Shown here: piece by piece, positions 22,827-30,538 of the stretch
Numbering within the stretch: the first letter of the stretch is position 1
Layout: each line of letters starts with the position of its first letter
From: DATDDB01 sp035260545
GTDB lineage: Bacteria; Pseudomonadota; Gammaproteobacteria; Burkholderiales; Gallionellaceae
DNA: 33,173 bases
Reading direction: 5' to 3'
Assembly (NCBI GenBank): GCA_035260545.1
Contig: DATFUZ010000044.1
Location: 1 to 33,173 of the forward strand
Translations under genes and position numbers: made by a program
The notes under the pieces: generated by a model
The model's database searches: none
What the model was told of the DNA's origin: nothing
The model's input: the letters and a program-made list of their open reading frames with translations, nothing else

Positions 22827-23773
22827 ACAATCCACAACTTAACAAGCAGGGCGGGCTGCAGCACCTGCTGACCACCGACGGGCTGCCTGCGCCGATTTTG
22901 CGTGGCATCCTCGACCGGGCGGCCGAGTTCGTCGAAGCGGCCGATGTCCGCGAAGTCAAGAAGGTGCCGTTGCTGCACGGCAAGTCCGTGTTCAACATCT
23001 TCTTCGAAAACAGCACCCGCACCCGCACCACCTTCGAGATCGCGGCCAAACGTCTTTCGGCGGACGTGGTTAACCTCAACATCGGCGCCTCCAGCACCAG
23101 CAAGGGCGAGACACTGCTCGACACGGTGGACAACCTGTGTGCAATGCATGCCGACATGTTCGTGGTGCGGCACTACACCGCCGGCGCCGCGCACTTGATC
23201 GCGAAGCACGTGCGGCCGGAGATCCACGTCATCAATGCCGGCGACGGCCGCCACGCCCACCCGACCCAGGCATTGCTGGACATGTTCACCATCCGCCACT
23301 ACAAGCGCGAATTCCATAATCTGCGCGTGGCCATCGTCGGCGACGTCATGCATTCCCGGGTTGCGCGCTCGCAGATCCATGCCCTGACAACGCTGGGCGT
23401 GCCCGAGGTGCGCGTGATCGCGCCCAAGACGCTGCTGCCTGCGCATGTCGAGAAGCTCGGTGTGCGCGTATACAACGACATGGCCGAGGGGCTGAAGGAC
23501 GTGGACGTGGTCATGATGCTGCGGCTGCAGAACGAACGCATGCAGGGCGCGCTGTTGCCGTCGCGCCAGGAATACTTCAAGTACTACGGGCTGACCCCGG
23601 AACGCCTCGCGCTGGCGAGGCCCGATGCCATCGTGATGCATCCGGGCCCCATGAACCGCGGCGTCGAGATCGATTCCAGCGTCGCCGACGGCAAGCAATC
23701 GGTCATCCTGCCGCAGGTTACTTTCGGCATCGCCGTACGCATGGCGGTCATGTCCATACTGGCGGGGGTGTGA
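22823..23773 (+). CDS. pyrB: Aspartate carbamoyltransferase, catalytic chain
   Basis: PyrB condenses carbamoyl phosphate with aspartate in de novo pyrimidine synthesis. The 316-residue chain has the carbamoyl-phosphate-binding STRTRT motif (64-69), the SxxK loop lysine K94, HPTQ (146-149) and the aspartate-binding region ending in HPGPMNRGVEID. The start overlaps the ruvX stop by 4 bp. In Pseudomonas the same order carries pyrR between ruvX and pyrB; here pyrR is absent. No pyrI regulatory chain is adjacent. With the degenerate PyrX encoded immediately downstream, it probably forms a PyrB-PyrX dodecamer. Confidence 0.96.
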   Translation: MNNPQLNKQGGLQHLLTTDGLPAPILRGILDRAAEFVEAADVREVKKVPLLHGKSVFNIFFENSTRTRTTFEIAAKRLSADVVNLNIGASSTSKGETLLDTVDNLCAMHADMFVVRHYTAGAAHLIAKHVRPEIHVINAGDGRHAHPTQALLDMFTIRHYKREFHNLRVAIVGDVMHSRVARSQIHALTTLGVPEVRVIAPKTLLPAHVEKLGVRVYNDMAEGLKDVDVVMMLRLQNERMQGALLPSRQEYFKYYGLTPERLALARPDAIVMHPGPMNRGVEIDSSVADGKQSVILPQVTFGIAVRMAVMSILAGV

Positions 23774-25047
23774 TGAACATACAGATCAAGAACGGCCGCC
23801 TGATCGATCCGCAGAACGGGATAGACGCGCAACAGGACGTTTTCATCGCCGACAAGCACATCGCCGCGATCGGCGCAGCACCGGCGGGCTTTGTGCCCGA
23901 CCAGGTGATAGACGCGACGGGATTGATCGTGATTCCCGGGCTGGTCGACGTCGCCGCGCGCCTGCGCGAACCCGGCTACGAGTATCGCGCCACGCTCGAA
24001 TCCGAAATGGCCGCCGCGCTGGCAGGCGGGGTGACTTCCCTGTCCTGCCCGCCGGACACCGACCCGCCGCTGGATGAACCCGGCCTGGTGGAAATGCTCA
24101 AGCATCGCGCGCGCTCACTCAACCAGGCGCGCGTGTTTCCCGTGGGCGCGCTGACCTACGGCCTGAAGGGCGCGGAGCTGACCGAGATGGCCGAGCTGCG
24201 CGAGGCGGGCTGCAAGGCCTTCGGTCAGGCCGATGCGCCGCTGACCGACACCCGCGTGCTGCTGCGCGCAATGCAGTATGCCGCCACCTTCGGCTACCGC
24301 GTCTGGCTGCGGCCGCAGGACAGTTTCCTCGCCAAGGACGGCGTGGCGCACGACGGCGAAGTCGCCACCCGCCTCGGCCTGCCTGCCATTCCCGTGGCCG
24401 CGGAAACCATCGCCCTGTCCACCATGCTCAAGCTAACCGAGGCAACGGGCGTCACCCTCCACATCTGCCGCGTCTCCAGCGCGGAGGGCGTGGAGATGGT
24501 GCGTGCCGCCAAACGTACCGGGCTGCCGGTGACCTGCGACGTATCGATGAACCACGTGCACCTGACCGAAATGGACATCGGTTATTTCGACTCCAACTGC
24601 CACCTGATGCCGCCGCTACGCAGCCTGCGCGACAAGGCTGCTCTGCGTGCGGGCCTGCTCGACGGCACCATAGACGCAATCTGCTCCGATCACTCCCCCG
24701 TGGATGACGATGCCAAGCAACGGCCTTTCGCCGAAGCCGAAGCCGGTGCGACCGGCGTCGAACTGCTGTTGCCCCTGGTGCTGAAGTGGGCCGAAGAGGA
24801 CAAGATGCCGCTGCTGGACGCCCTGGCGCGCGTCACCTGCAATCCCGCGCACCTGCTCGGTGTGACCATGGGTCACCTGACCCCGGGCGCGCATGCCGAT
24901 GTCTGCGTGTTCGACCCGCACACCGCCTGGAAAGTAGAACCGGCCGCCCTGCGCAGCCAGGGCAAGAACACGCCCTTCAGCGGCTACACCGTGCAGGGCA
25001 GGGTCCGCCACACCATAGTCGAAGGACATATCGCTTTTTCCCGTTAA
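23773..25047 (+). CDS. pyrX: Dihydroorotase-like, probably non-catalytic subunit of aspartate transcarbamoylase
   Basis: This 424-residue amidohydrolase-fold protein resembles type I dihydroorotase but lacks its metal centre. The HxH pair expected in DxHxHxREPG reads D59-V-A61-A-R63-L-REPG. The next metal histidine in the HAED-like motif is R180, and the second histidine of the HxxH-like strand is R233 (LHICRVSS). H230 and the catalytic-type D305 (CSDHSP) remain. In Pseudomonas an equivalent inactive homologue (pyrX, pyrC') is required for aspartate transcarbamoylase assembly, and this gene sits in the same place, its ATG overlapping the pyrB stop by one base. A GTG one codon upstream is an alternative start. 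An active dihydroorotase must be encoded elsewhere. Confidence 0.9.
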   Translation: MNIQIKNGRLIDPQNGIDAQQDVFIADKHIAAIGAAPAGFVPDQVIDATGLIVIPGLVDVAARLREPGYEYRATLESEMAAALAGGVTSLSCPPDTDPPLDEPGLVEMLKHRARSLNQARVFPVGALTYGLKGAELTEMAELREAGCKAFGQADAPLTDTRVLLRAMQYAATFGYRVWLRPQDSFLAKDGVAHDGEVATRLGLPAIPVAAETIALSTMLKLTEATGVTLHICRVSSAEGVEMVRAAKRTGLPVTCDVSMNHVHLTEMDIGYFDSNCHLMPPLRSLRDKAALRAGLLDGTIDAICSDHSPVDDDAKQRPFAEAEAGATGVELLLPLVLKWAEEDKMPLLDALARVTCNPAHLLGVTMGHLTPGAHADVCVFDPHTAWKVEPAALRSQGKNTPFSGYTVQGRVRHTIVEGHIAFSR

Positions 25048-25061
25048 CCGACCGAGATCCC

Positions 25062-27104
25062 ATGAACCCACTGCTGGACTTTAGCGGCCTCCCGCGCTTT
25101 GCCGACATCAGGCCTGAACACATTGCCCCCGCGGTTGAGCAACTGCTGGCGGAAAACCGCGACCTCGTCGCGCGCCTGCTTGCGGATGAAAACGCGCCGA
25201 CCTGGGATGGCTTCATGCAGCCGCTGGACGACGCCAACGAGCGCCTGTCGCGCGCCTGGGGTCAGGTCGGCCACCTCAATGCCGTGATGAACAGCCCGGA
25301 ACTGCGCGAGGTATACAACGCCAACCTGCCCAAGGTCACACAGTACTATGCCGAGTTGGGCCAGAACCACGGCTTGTACGAAAAGGTCAAGGCAATACGC
25401 AACAGCGCCGCCTATGCTGCGCTCGGCGGCGCCCGCAAACAGATCATCGAGAACGAACTGCGCGACTTCCGTCTCGGTGGCGCCGAACTGCCCGAGGCGC
25501 AAAAGGCGCGCTTCCTCGAAATCCAGGAAGCGCTTTCGACGCTGAGTTCGAAATTCTCCGACAACGTGCTGGATGCGACCAACGCCTATACGTGGCTGGC
25601 CGAGGACGAGGCGGACGTGGCCGGCTTGCCGGAAGACGATCAACAGGCGGCGCGTGAAGCCGCACGGGAAGCGGGCAAGGAAGGCTGGCTGTTCACGCTG
25701 AAAGCCCCGTCCTACCTTCCGGTGATGCAATACGCGCACAGCCGCGCCTTGCGCGAGCGCATGTATCGCGCCTACGCCACCCGGGCCAGCGAATTCGACG
25801 GCGGCAAGTTCGACAACGGGCCGCTGATGACCGACATCCTCAGGCTGCGCGCGGAAGAAGCGGGCCTGCTGGGCTACGCCAGCTACGCCGAACTCTCGCT
25901 CGCCACCAAGATGGCCGACACCCCTGACCAGGTCATCACATTCCTGCGCGAACTGGCCCGGCGCGCCCGCCCCTACGCGCAGCGCGATCTGGACGAACTG
26001 CGCACGTTTGCCGCCGACCGGCTGAATCTGCCGGACCTGCAGGCGTGGGATGTGGCATACGTCAGCGAACACCTGCGCCAGGAACGCTACGCCTTTTCCG
26101 ACCAGGAAGTGAAGCAGTATTTTCCCGAGGACAAGGTGCTGCCCGGCATGTTCCGCCTGGTGGAGACCCTGTTCGGGCTGTCCGTCAAGCCGTCGCGGGC
26201 GCCGGTATGGCATGAAACCGTACGCTTCTTCGATGTCATCGATGCCGGCGGCAGGCTGATCGGGCAGTTCTATGTCGATCTCTATGCGCGCAACAGCAAG
26301 CGCGGCGGGGCGTGGATGGACGACGCCGTCACCCGCCGCCGCGTCGCTTCCGGCATCCAGACACCTGTCGCCTACCTCAACTGCAATTTTTCGCCGCCCG
26401 TGGGCGGAAAGCCCGCACTGTTCACCCATGACGAGGTGATCACCCTGTTCCACGAGTTCGGGCACGGCCTGCACCACCTGCTGACCGAGGTGGAAGATCT
26501 CGGTGTCTCCGGCATCAACGGCGTCGAGTGGGATGCCGTGGAGCTGCCCAGCCAGTTCATGGAAAACTTCTGCTGGGAGTGGGATGTCCTGCAGAACATG
26601 ACGCGCCACGCGGAAACCGGCGCGTTCTTGCCGCGCGCGCTGTTCGACAAGATGGTCGCCGCCAAGAACTTCCAGAGCGGCCTGCAGACCCTGCGACAGA
26701 TCGAATTTGCCCTGTTCGACATGCGTCTGCACGGCGACTTCGACCCGGCCGGCGCCAAGACCGTGCTGCAACTGCTGGACGAGGTGCGCCGGGAGGTGGC
26801 GGTGCTCTTCCCGCCCGGCTTCAATCGCTTCCCCTGCAGCTTCTCGCACATCTTTGCAGGCGGCTATGCGGCGGGATACTATAGCTACAAATGGGCAGAG
26901 GTGCTTTCCGCGGATGCCTACGGACTGTTCGAGGAAGGCGGCGTGCTCAATCCCGCGGTTGGCAGCCAGTTCCGCAGCGAAATTCTCGCCATGGGCGGCT
27001 CGCGTCCCGCAATGAAATCGTTTGTGGCGTTCCGCGGACGTGAGCCCAGCATGGATGCGCTGCTGCGCCACAGCGGACTGGTGGAGCCGGCGCAAGCCGC
27101 GTGA
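25062..27104 (+). CDS. prlC: Oligopeptidase A (M3 family metallopeptidase)
   Basis: This cytosolic zinc peptidase degrades short peptides, including cleaved signal peptides. The 680-residue length is normal for OpdA/PrlC. The zinc site is visible: HEFGH at 464-468 within LFHEFGHGLHHLL, and the third ligand E494 in VELPSQFMENF, 26 residues on. The N-terminal block MNPLLDFSGLPRFADIRPEHIAPAVEQLL-like start matches the family, so I place the start at the ATG 25062, 14 bp after pyrX; an open frame runs far upstream through pyrX but is only a shadow. The ribosome site is weak. It probably shares the transcript with the genes before and after. Confidence 0.96.
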   Translation: MNPLLDFSGLPRFADIRPEHIAPAVEQLLAENRDLVARLLADENAPTWDGFMQPLDDANERLSRAWGQVGHLNAVMNSPELREVYNANLPKVTQYYAELGQNHGLYEKVKAIRNSAAYAALGGARKQIIENELRDFRLGGAELPEAQKARFLEIQEALSTLSSKFSDNVLDATNAYTWLAEDEADVAGLPEDDQQAAREAAREAGKEGWLFTLKAPSYLPVMQYAHSRALRERMYRAYATRASEFDGGKFDNGPLMTDILRLRAEEAGLLGYASYAELSLATKMADTPDQVITFLRELARRARPYAQRDLDELRTFAADRLNLPDLQAWDVAYVSEHLRQERYAFSDQEVKQYFPEDKVLPGMFRLVETLFGLSVKPSRAPVWHETVRFFDVIDAGGRLIGQFYVDLYARNSKRGGAWMDDAVTRRRVASGIQTPVAYLNCNFSPPVGGKPALFTHDEVITLFHEFGHGLHHLLTEVEDLGVSGINGVEWDAVELPSQFMENFCWEWDVLQNMTRHAETGAFLPRALFDKMVAAKNFQSGLQTLRQIEFALFDMRLHGDFDPAGAKTVLQLLDEVRREVAVLFPPGFNRFPCSFSHIFAGGYAAGYYSYKWAEVLSADAYGLFEEGGVLNPAVGSQFRSEILAMGGSRPAMKSFVAFRGREPSMDALLRHSGLVEPAQAA

Positions 27105-27123
27105 AGTCAAGGGAGGTGAGCCT

Positions 27124-27588
27124 ATGAAGCGTATCCTGATTTTGGCCGCGATGCTTGCGATGATCGGCACTCTGCAGGCGGGCGAGCTGTATCGCTGGGT
27201 CGACAAGAACGGCGTCGTCCACTATGGCGACTACCCGCAGACCGAGGATGCCGAGCGCATCAAGGTCCATGTGCAGTCCCAGGAGCCCGCATCCGCCGTC
27301 GCCGCCGACATTCCCTACGAAGCGCGAATGGCCGCCAAGCGTTTTCCGGTGACGCTGTATGTTTTTGTGGGCTGCGACGAATTGTGCCAGCAGGCGCATG
27401 CCTACCTGGAAAAGCGCAGGGTGCCGTATACCGAACACGTCATCAGAACCGTGCAGGACTTCGACAATTTCAAGAAGACCTCGGGCATGGACGCCCTGCC
27501 GGTACTCACGGTCGGCCGCAAATGGCTGAGGGGCTTCGATCCCGCCGCCTGGGGCAATGAGCTCGATGCGGCGGGTTTCCCGAAATAA
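27124..27588 (+). CDS. Exported DUF4124 plus glutaredoxin-like protein
   Basis: This 154-residue protein has a Sec signal peptide (1-19, cleavage after LQA). A DUF4124 module follows (about 20-55, GELYRWVDKNGVVHYGDYPQ), a small domain common in betaproteobacterial envelope proteins. The C-terminal thioredoxin/glutaredoxin-like domain (about 74-154) has the strand VTLYVFVGC, cysteines C84 and C88, and the cis-proline segment ALPVLTVG (P126). The cysteine pair is spaced CxxxC (CDELC), not the standard CxxC. The start has an excellent ribosome site, GGGAGG with 7-nt spacing. It lies 19 bp after prlC and 16 bp before pgm. A periplasmic thiol role is likely but not proven. Confidence 0.82.
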   Translation: MKRILILAAMLAMIGTLQAGELYRWVDKNGVVHYGDYPQTEDAERIKVHVQSQEPASAVAADIPYEARMAAKRFPVTLYVFVGCDELCQQAHAYLEKRRVPYTEHVIRTVQDFDNFKKTSGMDALPVLTVGRKWLRGFDPAAWGNELDAAGFPK

Positions 27589-27604
27589 GGACCAATAGCT
27601 ACGC

Positions 27605-29236
27605 ATGGACGCTACTCTCGTCAGCACCACACCCTATCCGGGCCAGAAGCCCGGCACCTCCGGCCTGCGCAAGAAGGTGGCCGAGTTCCAGCAGCCGCGC
27701 TACCTGGAAAACTTTGTGCAGAGCATCTTCGACAGCATCGAGATTCCGTCCGGCGCCGTCCTGGTGCTGGGTGGCGACGGCCGCTATTACAACCGCCAGG
27801 CGATCCAGGTCATCCTGAAGATGGCGGCTGCCAACGGTTTTGCGAAGGTGCTGGTGGGCCGCGGCGGCATCCTGTCGACGCCTGCAGCTTCGTGTGTCAT
27901 TCGCAAGCGCGCGGCTCTGGGCGGCATCGTGCTCTCAGCCAGCCACAATCCGGGCGGGCCCGACGGCGACTTCGGCATCAAGTACAACATGTCCAACGGT
28001 GGTCCAGCGCCGGAAAAGGTGACCGAGGCCATCCACGCCCGCAGCGAGACCATAGACCGCTATAAGACGCTATCCGGTCCCGAAGTTCCACTGGATAGGC
28101 TGGCGGCGCACATGCTTGGCGACATGACGGTGCAAGTGATCGACCCCGTGGCGGACTATGCCGAGCTGATGGAATCGCTGTTCGACTTCGATGCCATACG
28201 CGGCTTGCTCGCCGGTGGATTCCGCATCCGCTTCGATGCCATGCATGCAGTCACCGGGCCCTATGCGCTCGAAATCCTTGGCAAGCGCCTGGGCGCGTCC
28301 CCGGACAGCCTGATGAATTGCGTCCCGCTGGAGGACTTCGGCGGCGGCCATCCCGATCCCAACCTCACTTATGCGCACGACCTGGTCGCTATCCTGTATG
28401 GCGACAACGCGCCGGACTTCGGCGCCGCCTCGGACGGCGACGGTGACCGCAACATGATCCTCGGACGCAAATTCTTCGTGAACCCGTCCGACAGTCTGGC
28501 GGTAATTGCCGCAAATGCCATGCTGGCGCCGGGCTACAAAGGCGGACTTGCCGGCGTGGCGCGTTCCATGCCCACCAGCGCGGCGGTGGATCGGGTCGCG
28601 GCGGCACTGAACATTCCCTGCTATGAAACTCCGACCGGCTGGAAATTCTTCGGCAACCTGATGGATGCGGGCAAGGTAACCCTGTGCGGCGAGGAAAGTT
28701 TCGGCACCAGTTCGAACCACGTGCGCGAAAAGGACGGCTTGTGGGCCGTGCTGTTCTGGTTGAACATTCTTGCGGTGCGGCACCAGCCGGTGGAGCAGAT
28801 CATGCGCGAGCACTGGGCGCGCTTCGGCCGCAACGTGTATTCGCGCCACGACTATGAAAGTCTGCCTGCAGCCGCAGCCGCCGGCATCATGCAGCATATC
28901 AAGGCCAGCTTCGGTGCGCTGGCCGGCAAAAAATTCGGCACCTATACCGTCGCCAACTGCGACGACTTCGCTTACACCGACCCGGTCGATGGCAGCGTCA
29001 GCAGCGGCCAGGGCGTGCGCATCCTGTTCGCCGACGGGTCGCGCATCGTGTTCAGGCTTTCGGGCACGGGAACCGTGGGCGCCACCCTGCGCATCTACCT
29101 CGAGGCGTTCGAGCCCGATGCCGCGCGCCACAGCCTCGACGCGCAGGAGATGCTCGCGGACCTGATTGCGATTGCCATGGAAATATCCGAATTGCGCCGC
29201 CGTACCGGCCACGATCAGCCGACGGTTATCACCTGA
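27605..29236 (+). CDS. pgm: Phosphoglucomutase (alpha-D-glucose phosphate-specific)
   Basis: Phosphoglucomutase interconverts glucose 1-phosphate and glucose 6-phosphate, linking glycolysis to UDP-glucose and glycogen. The 543-residue protein is of the eukaryote-like PGM type, starting with TTPYPGQKPGTSGLRKKV. The phosphoserine is S113 (SASHNPGG), the metal loop is D277/D279/D281 (DGDGDRN), the sugar-binding loop is CGEESFGTSSNHVREKDG, and the C-terminal phosphate-binding loop is RLSGTGT. All four domains are complete. AAGGA lies about 13 nt upstream of the ATG. It is followed after 36 bp by the hemerythrin-like gene. Confidence 0.95.
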   Translation: MDATLVSTTPYPGQKPGTSGLRKKVAEFQQPRYLENFVQSIFDSIEIPSGAVLVLGGDGRYYNRQAIQVILKMAAANGFAKVLVGRGGILSTPAASCVIRKRAALGGIVLSASHNPGGPDGDFGIKYNMSNGGPAPEKVTEAIHARSETIDRYKTLSGPEVPLDRLAAHMLGDMTVQVIDPVADYAELMESLFDFDAIRGLLAGGFRIRFDAMHAVTGPYALEILGKRLGASPDSLMNCVPLEDFGGGHPDPNLTYAHDLVAILYGDNAPDFGAASDGDGDRNMILGRKFFVNPSDSLAVIAANAMLAPGYKGGLAGVARSMPTSAAVDRVAAALNIPCYETPTGWKFFGNLMDAGKVTLCGEESFGTSSNHVREKDGLWAVLFWLNILAVRHQPVEQIMREHWARFGRNVYSRHDYESLPAAAAAGIMQHIKASFGALAGKKFGTYTVANCDDFAYTDPVDGSVSSGQGVRILFADGSRIVFRLSGTGTVGATLRIYLEAFEPDAARHSLDAQEMLADLIAIAMEISELRRRTGHDQPTVIT

Positions 29237-29272
29237 GTGTATCAGTCGAGCGGCAGGCAGAGGGGGGATGAC

Positions 29273-29791
29273 ATGCGGCTGTTCTCAAGGTTGCTGGGCC
29301 GTCGCAATGCAGAGCCACCTGAATCCGCAGCTGCGGCCGAGCCGGAACAGCCGGCCACACGGGCAGGCCGCGTTGCCTACGACGCCGACCTGATTGCCGC
29401 GCTCGAGAACGGGCACCGCGAGCTGCTCCGCATCTGTTCCGCCGTCCAGACGGCCGCGGCCGAATCCCGGTACGATGACGTTCAGCACCTGCTTACCCAT
29501 TTCAACCTGGCTTTCCAGGCGCATGTGGCCATGGAGAACGCGCGCTTTTATGCCTACCTTCAGCCGCGCATTGCGCACAACGCGGAGGCGGCCGACCTCA
29601 TTGCTGAAGTGCGCCGGAGCATGAACGAGATCGGCTATGAAGTACTCAAGGTGGTGGACGCCTATATCGCCTATCCACCCACGCATCTGACGGAAGTGCA
29701 GTTCAAATACGACTTTGAGCACATGACCACGCTGCTCGCGAGCCGCGTGGAAAAGCTGGAGACCCGGCTCTACCCGCTGTATCGCCCGTAA
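29273..29791 (+). CDS. Hemerythrin-like HHE-domain protein
   Basis: This 172-residue protein appears to be an all-helical hemerythrin/HHE-type protein that may bind a diiron or other metal site and sense or carry oxygen or NO. A basic, Ala/Glu-rich tail (1-37) precedes the bundle. Candidate ligands are H48 (ALENGHREL), H77 (THFNLAF), H84 and E88 (AHVAMENARFYAYL) and H150 with E160 near the C-terminus. The HxxxE and helix spacing fit the family, but I cannot confirm that all ligands are in register. The ATG at 29273 has a GAGGGGGG tract upstream; an alternative GTG start at 29237 would add 12 residues. No membrane segment or signal peptide is present. The function is inferred. Confidence 0.6.
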   Translation: MRLFSRLLGRRNAEPPESAAAAEPEQPATRAGRVAYDADLIAALENGHRELLRICSAVQTAAAESRYDDVQHLLTHFNLAFQAHVAMENARFYAYLQPRIAHNAEAADLIAEVRRSMNEIGYEVLKVVDAYIAYPPTHLTEVQFKYDFEHMTTLLASRVEKLETRLYPLYRP

Positions 29792-29808
29792 CGGCACGCG
29801 CCCGCAGG

Positions 29809-29836
29809 CAAAAAGAAAGCCGGTTGAAACCGGCTT
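29809..29836 (-). terminator. Rho-independent terminator of the outer-membrane protein gene
   Basis: AAGCCGGT (29817-29824) pairs perfectly with ACCGGCTT (29829-29836) around TGAA. On the minus strand the stem is followed by a strong U-run (A-rich on plus, 29810-29818). It lies 30 bp beyond the stop at 29867, so it serves the minus-strand gene; it also separates it from the convergent hemerythrin-like gene. Confidence 0.85.
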
Positions 29837-29866
29837 CCCGTGCGTGTTGATCCAGAACTGCGCCGC

Positions 29867-30394
29867 TTAGAACGAGTACACGCCCCCGATCGAGATAGTC
29901 GAAGCGGAGACCTGGTTGCCGCCGGCGAAGTTGGTTGTGTCGCCCAGGTTTGCATACTCCAGGCGGACACCCCATTGCTGGTTGATGTTGTATTGGCCGC
30001 CCACGCCATACAGCAGGCTGGTCTTGGTATTGTTCGCGACCGATGGGGTGGAGTCGAACTTGTTGGCCGACACGCCCAGTTTGGCATAGACATCGAACTG
30101 CGGGTTGATCGGGTAGGTGCCGGTTGCCGCAACCTGGAACGCCGTGAACTTGTAGTCGGCGCCAAACACCGAGCTCGACTTGCCGCTCTGTGCATAGTTG
30201 GCTTCCACGCCCCAGTTTTCGGTGAAGCGATAGCCGCCGCCGATACGCAGCCCGACGCTGGGGTTGCCCAGCGCGCCGGTATTGGACGCACTCCAGTTCT
30301 GAAGGTCAAGCGCGATATAAGGGCCGGGCGCAGCCGCGAATGCGGGCGCTGCAAACATCGCGGACAGCAAGGAGGCAATCAGTACTTTTTTCAT
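29867..30394 (-). CDS. Small outer-membrane beta-barrel protein (OmpA/opacity type)
   Basis: This 175-residue protein has a Sec signal peptide (1-20, cleavage after AFA) and then alternating amphipathic strands with aromatic girdles. The strand ends include YIALDLQNW, VGLRIGGGYRF, WGVEANYAQ, VYAKLGVSA and WGVRLEYANLG. It ends in a terminal phenylalanine (GGVYSF), the sorting signal for BAM-dependent assembly. The size fits an eight-stranded barrel of the OmpA-membrane/opacity group, without a periplasmic OmpA domain. GAGGGA precedes the ATG with good spacing. The gene is alone, with its own terminator and a likely promoter upstream. No function beyond an outer-membrane location can be claimed. 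Confidence 0.85.
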   Translation of the reverse strand: MKKVLIASLLSAMFAAPAFAAAPGPYIALDLQNWSASNTGALGNPSVGLRIGGGYRFTENWGVEANYAQSGKSSSVFGADYKFTAFQVAATGTYPINPQFDVYAKLGVSANKFDSTPSVANNTKTSLLYGVGGQYNINQQWGVRLEYANLGDTTNFAGGNQVSASTISIGGVYSF

Positions 30395-30478
30395 GGTGGC
30401 TTTCCCTCGAAAATTAAGTTATCGAAAAATTCAACAACCACGTCGTCCTCCCCCTCTTCTCTGCGGAAGAGTGGTGCC

Positions 30479-30484
30479 AGTATA
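30479..30484 (-). promoter_or_regulatory. -10 element of the outer-membrane protein promoter
   Basis: TATACT on the minus strand (5 of 6 to the -10 consensus) lies about 85 bp upstream of the ATG and just after the mpl terminator. The expected -35 position is only a run of Ts, so it may depend on an activator. A 5' leader of about 80 nt is implied; it holds two TCGAAAA copies (30408-30414 and 30422-30428, plus-strand reading). Confidence 0.4.
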
Positions 30485-30499
30485 GTGATTCCCGGGTTG

Positions 30500-30528
30500 A
30501 AAAAAAGCCTTGCGTTGCGCAAACGCAA
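30500..30528 (-). terminator. Rho-independent terminator after mpl
   Basis: TTGCGTT (30510-30516) and AACGCAA (30522-30528) form a perfect 7-bp stem with a 5-nt loop. On the minus strand three bases follow and then seven Ts (A-run 30500-30506 on plus). It starts 11 bp beyond the mpl stop and precedes the outer-membrane protein promoter. Confidence 0.8.
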
Positions 30529-30538
30529 CTCGGGGAAC

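Noticed and set aside
24786..25061. N-terminal extension of the prlC frame into pyrX
   Set aside because: The extra 92 residues are an off-frame reading of pyrX; family proteins begin at the ATG 25062.
25044..27206. 720-residue minus-strand frame opposite prlC
   Set aside because: Shadow of prlC, which has a complete zinc site and family length.
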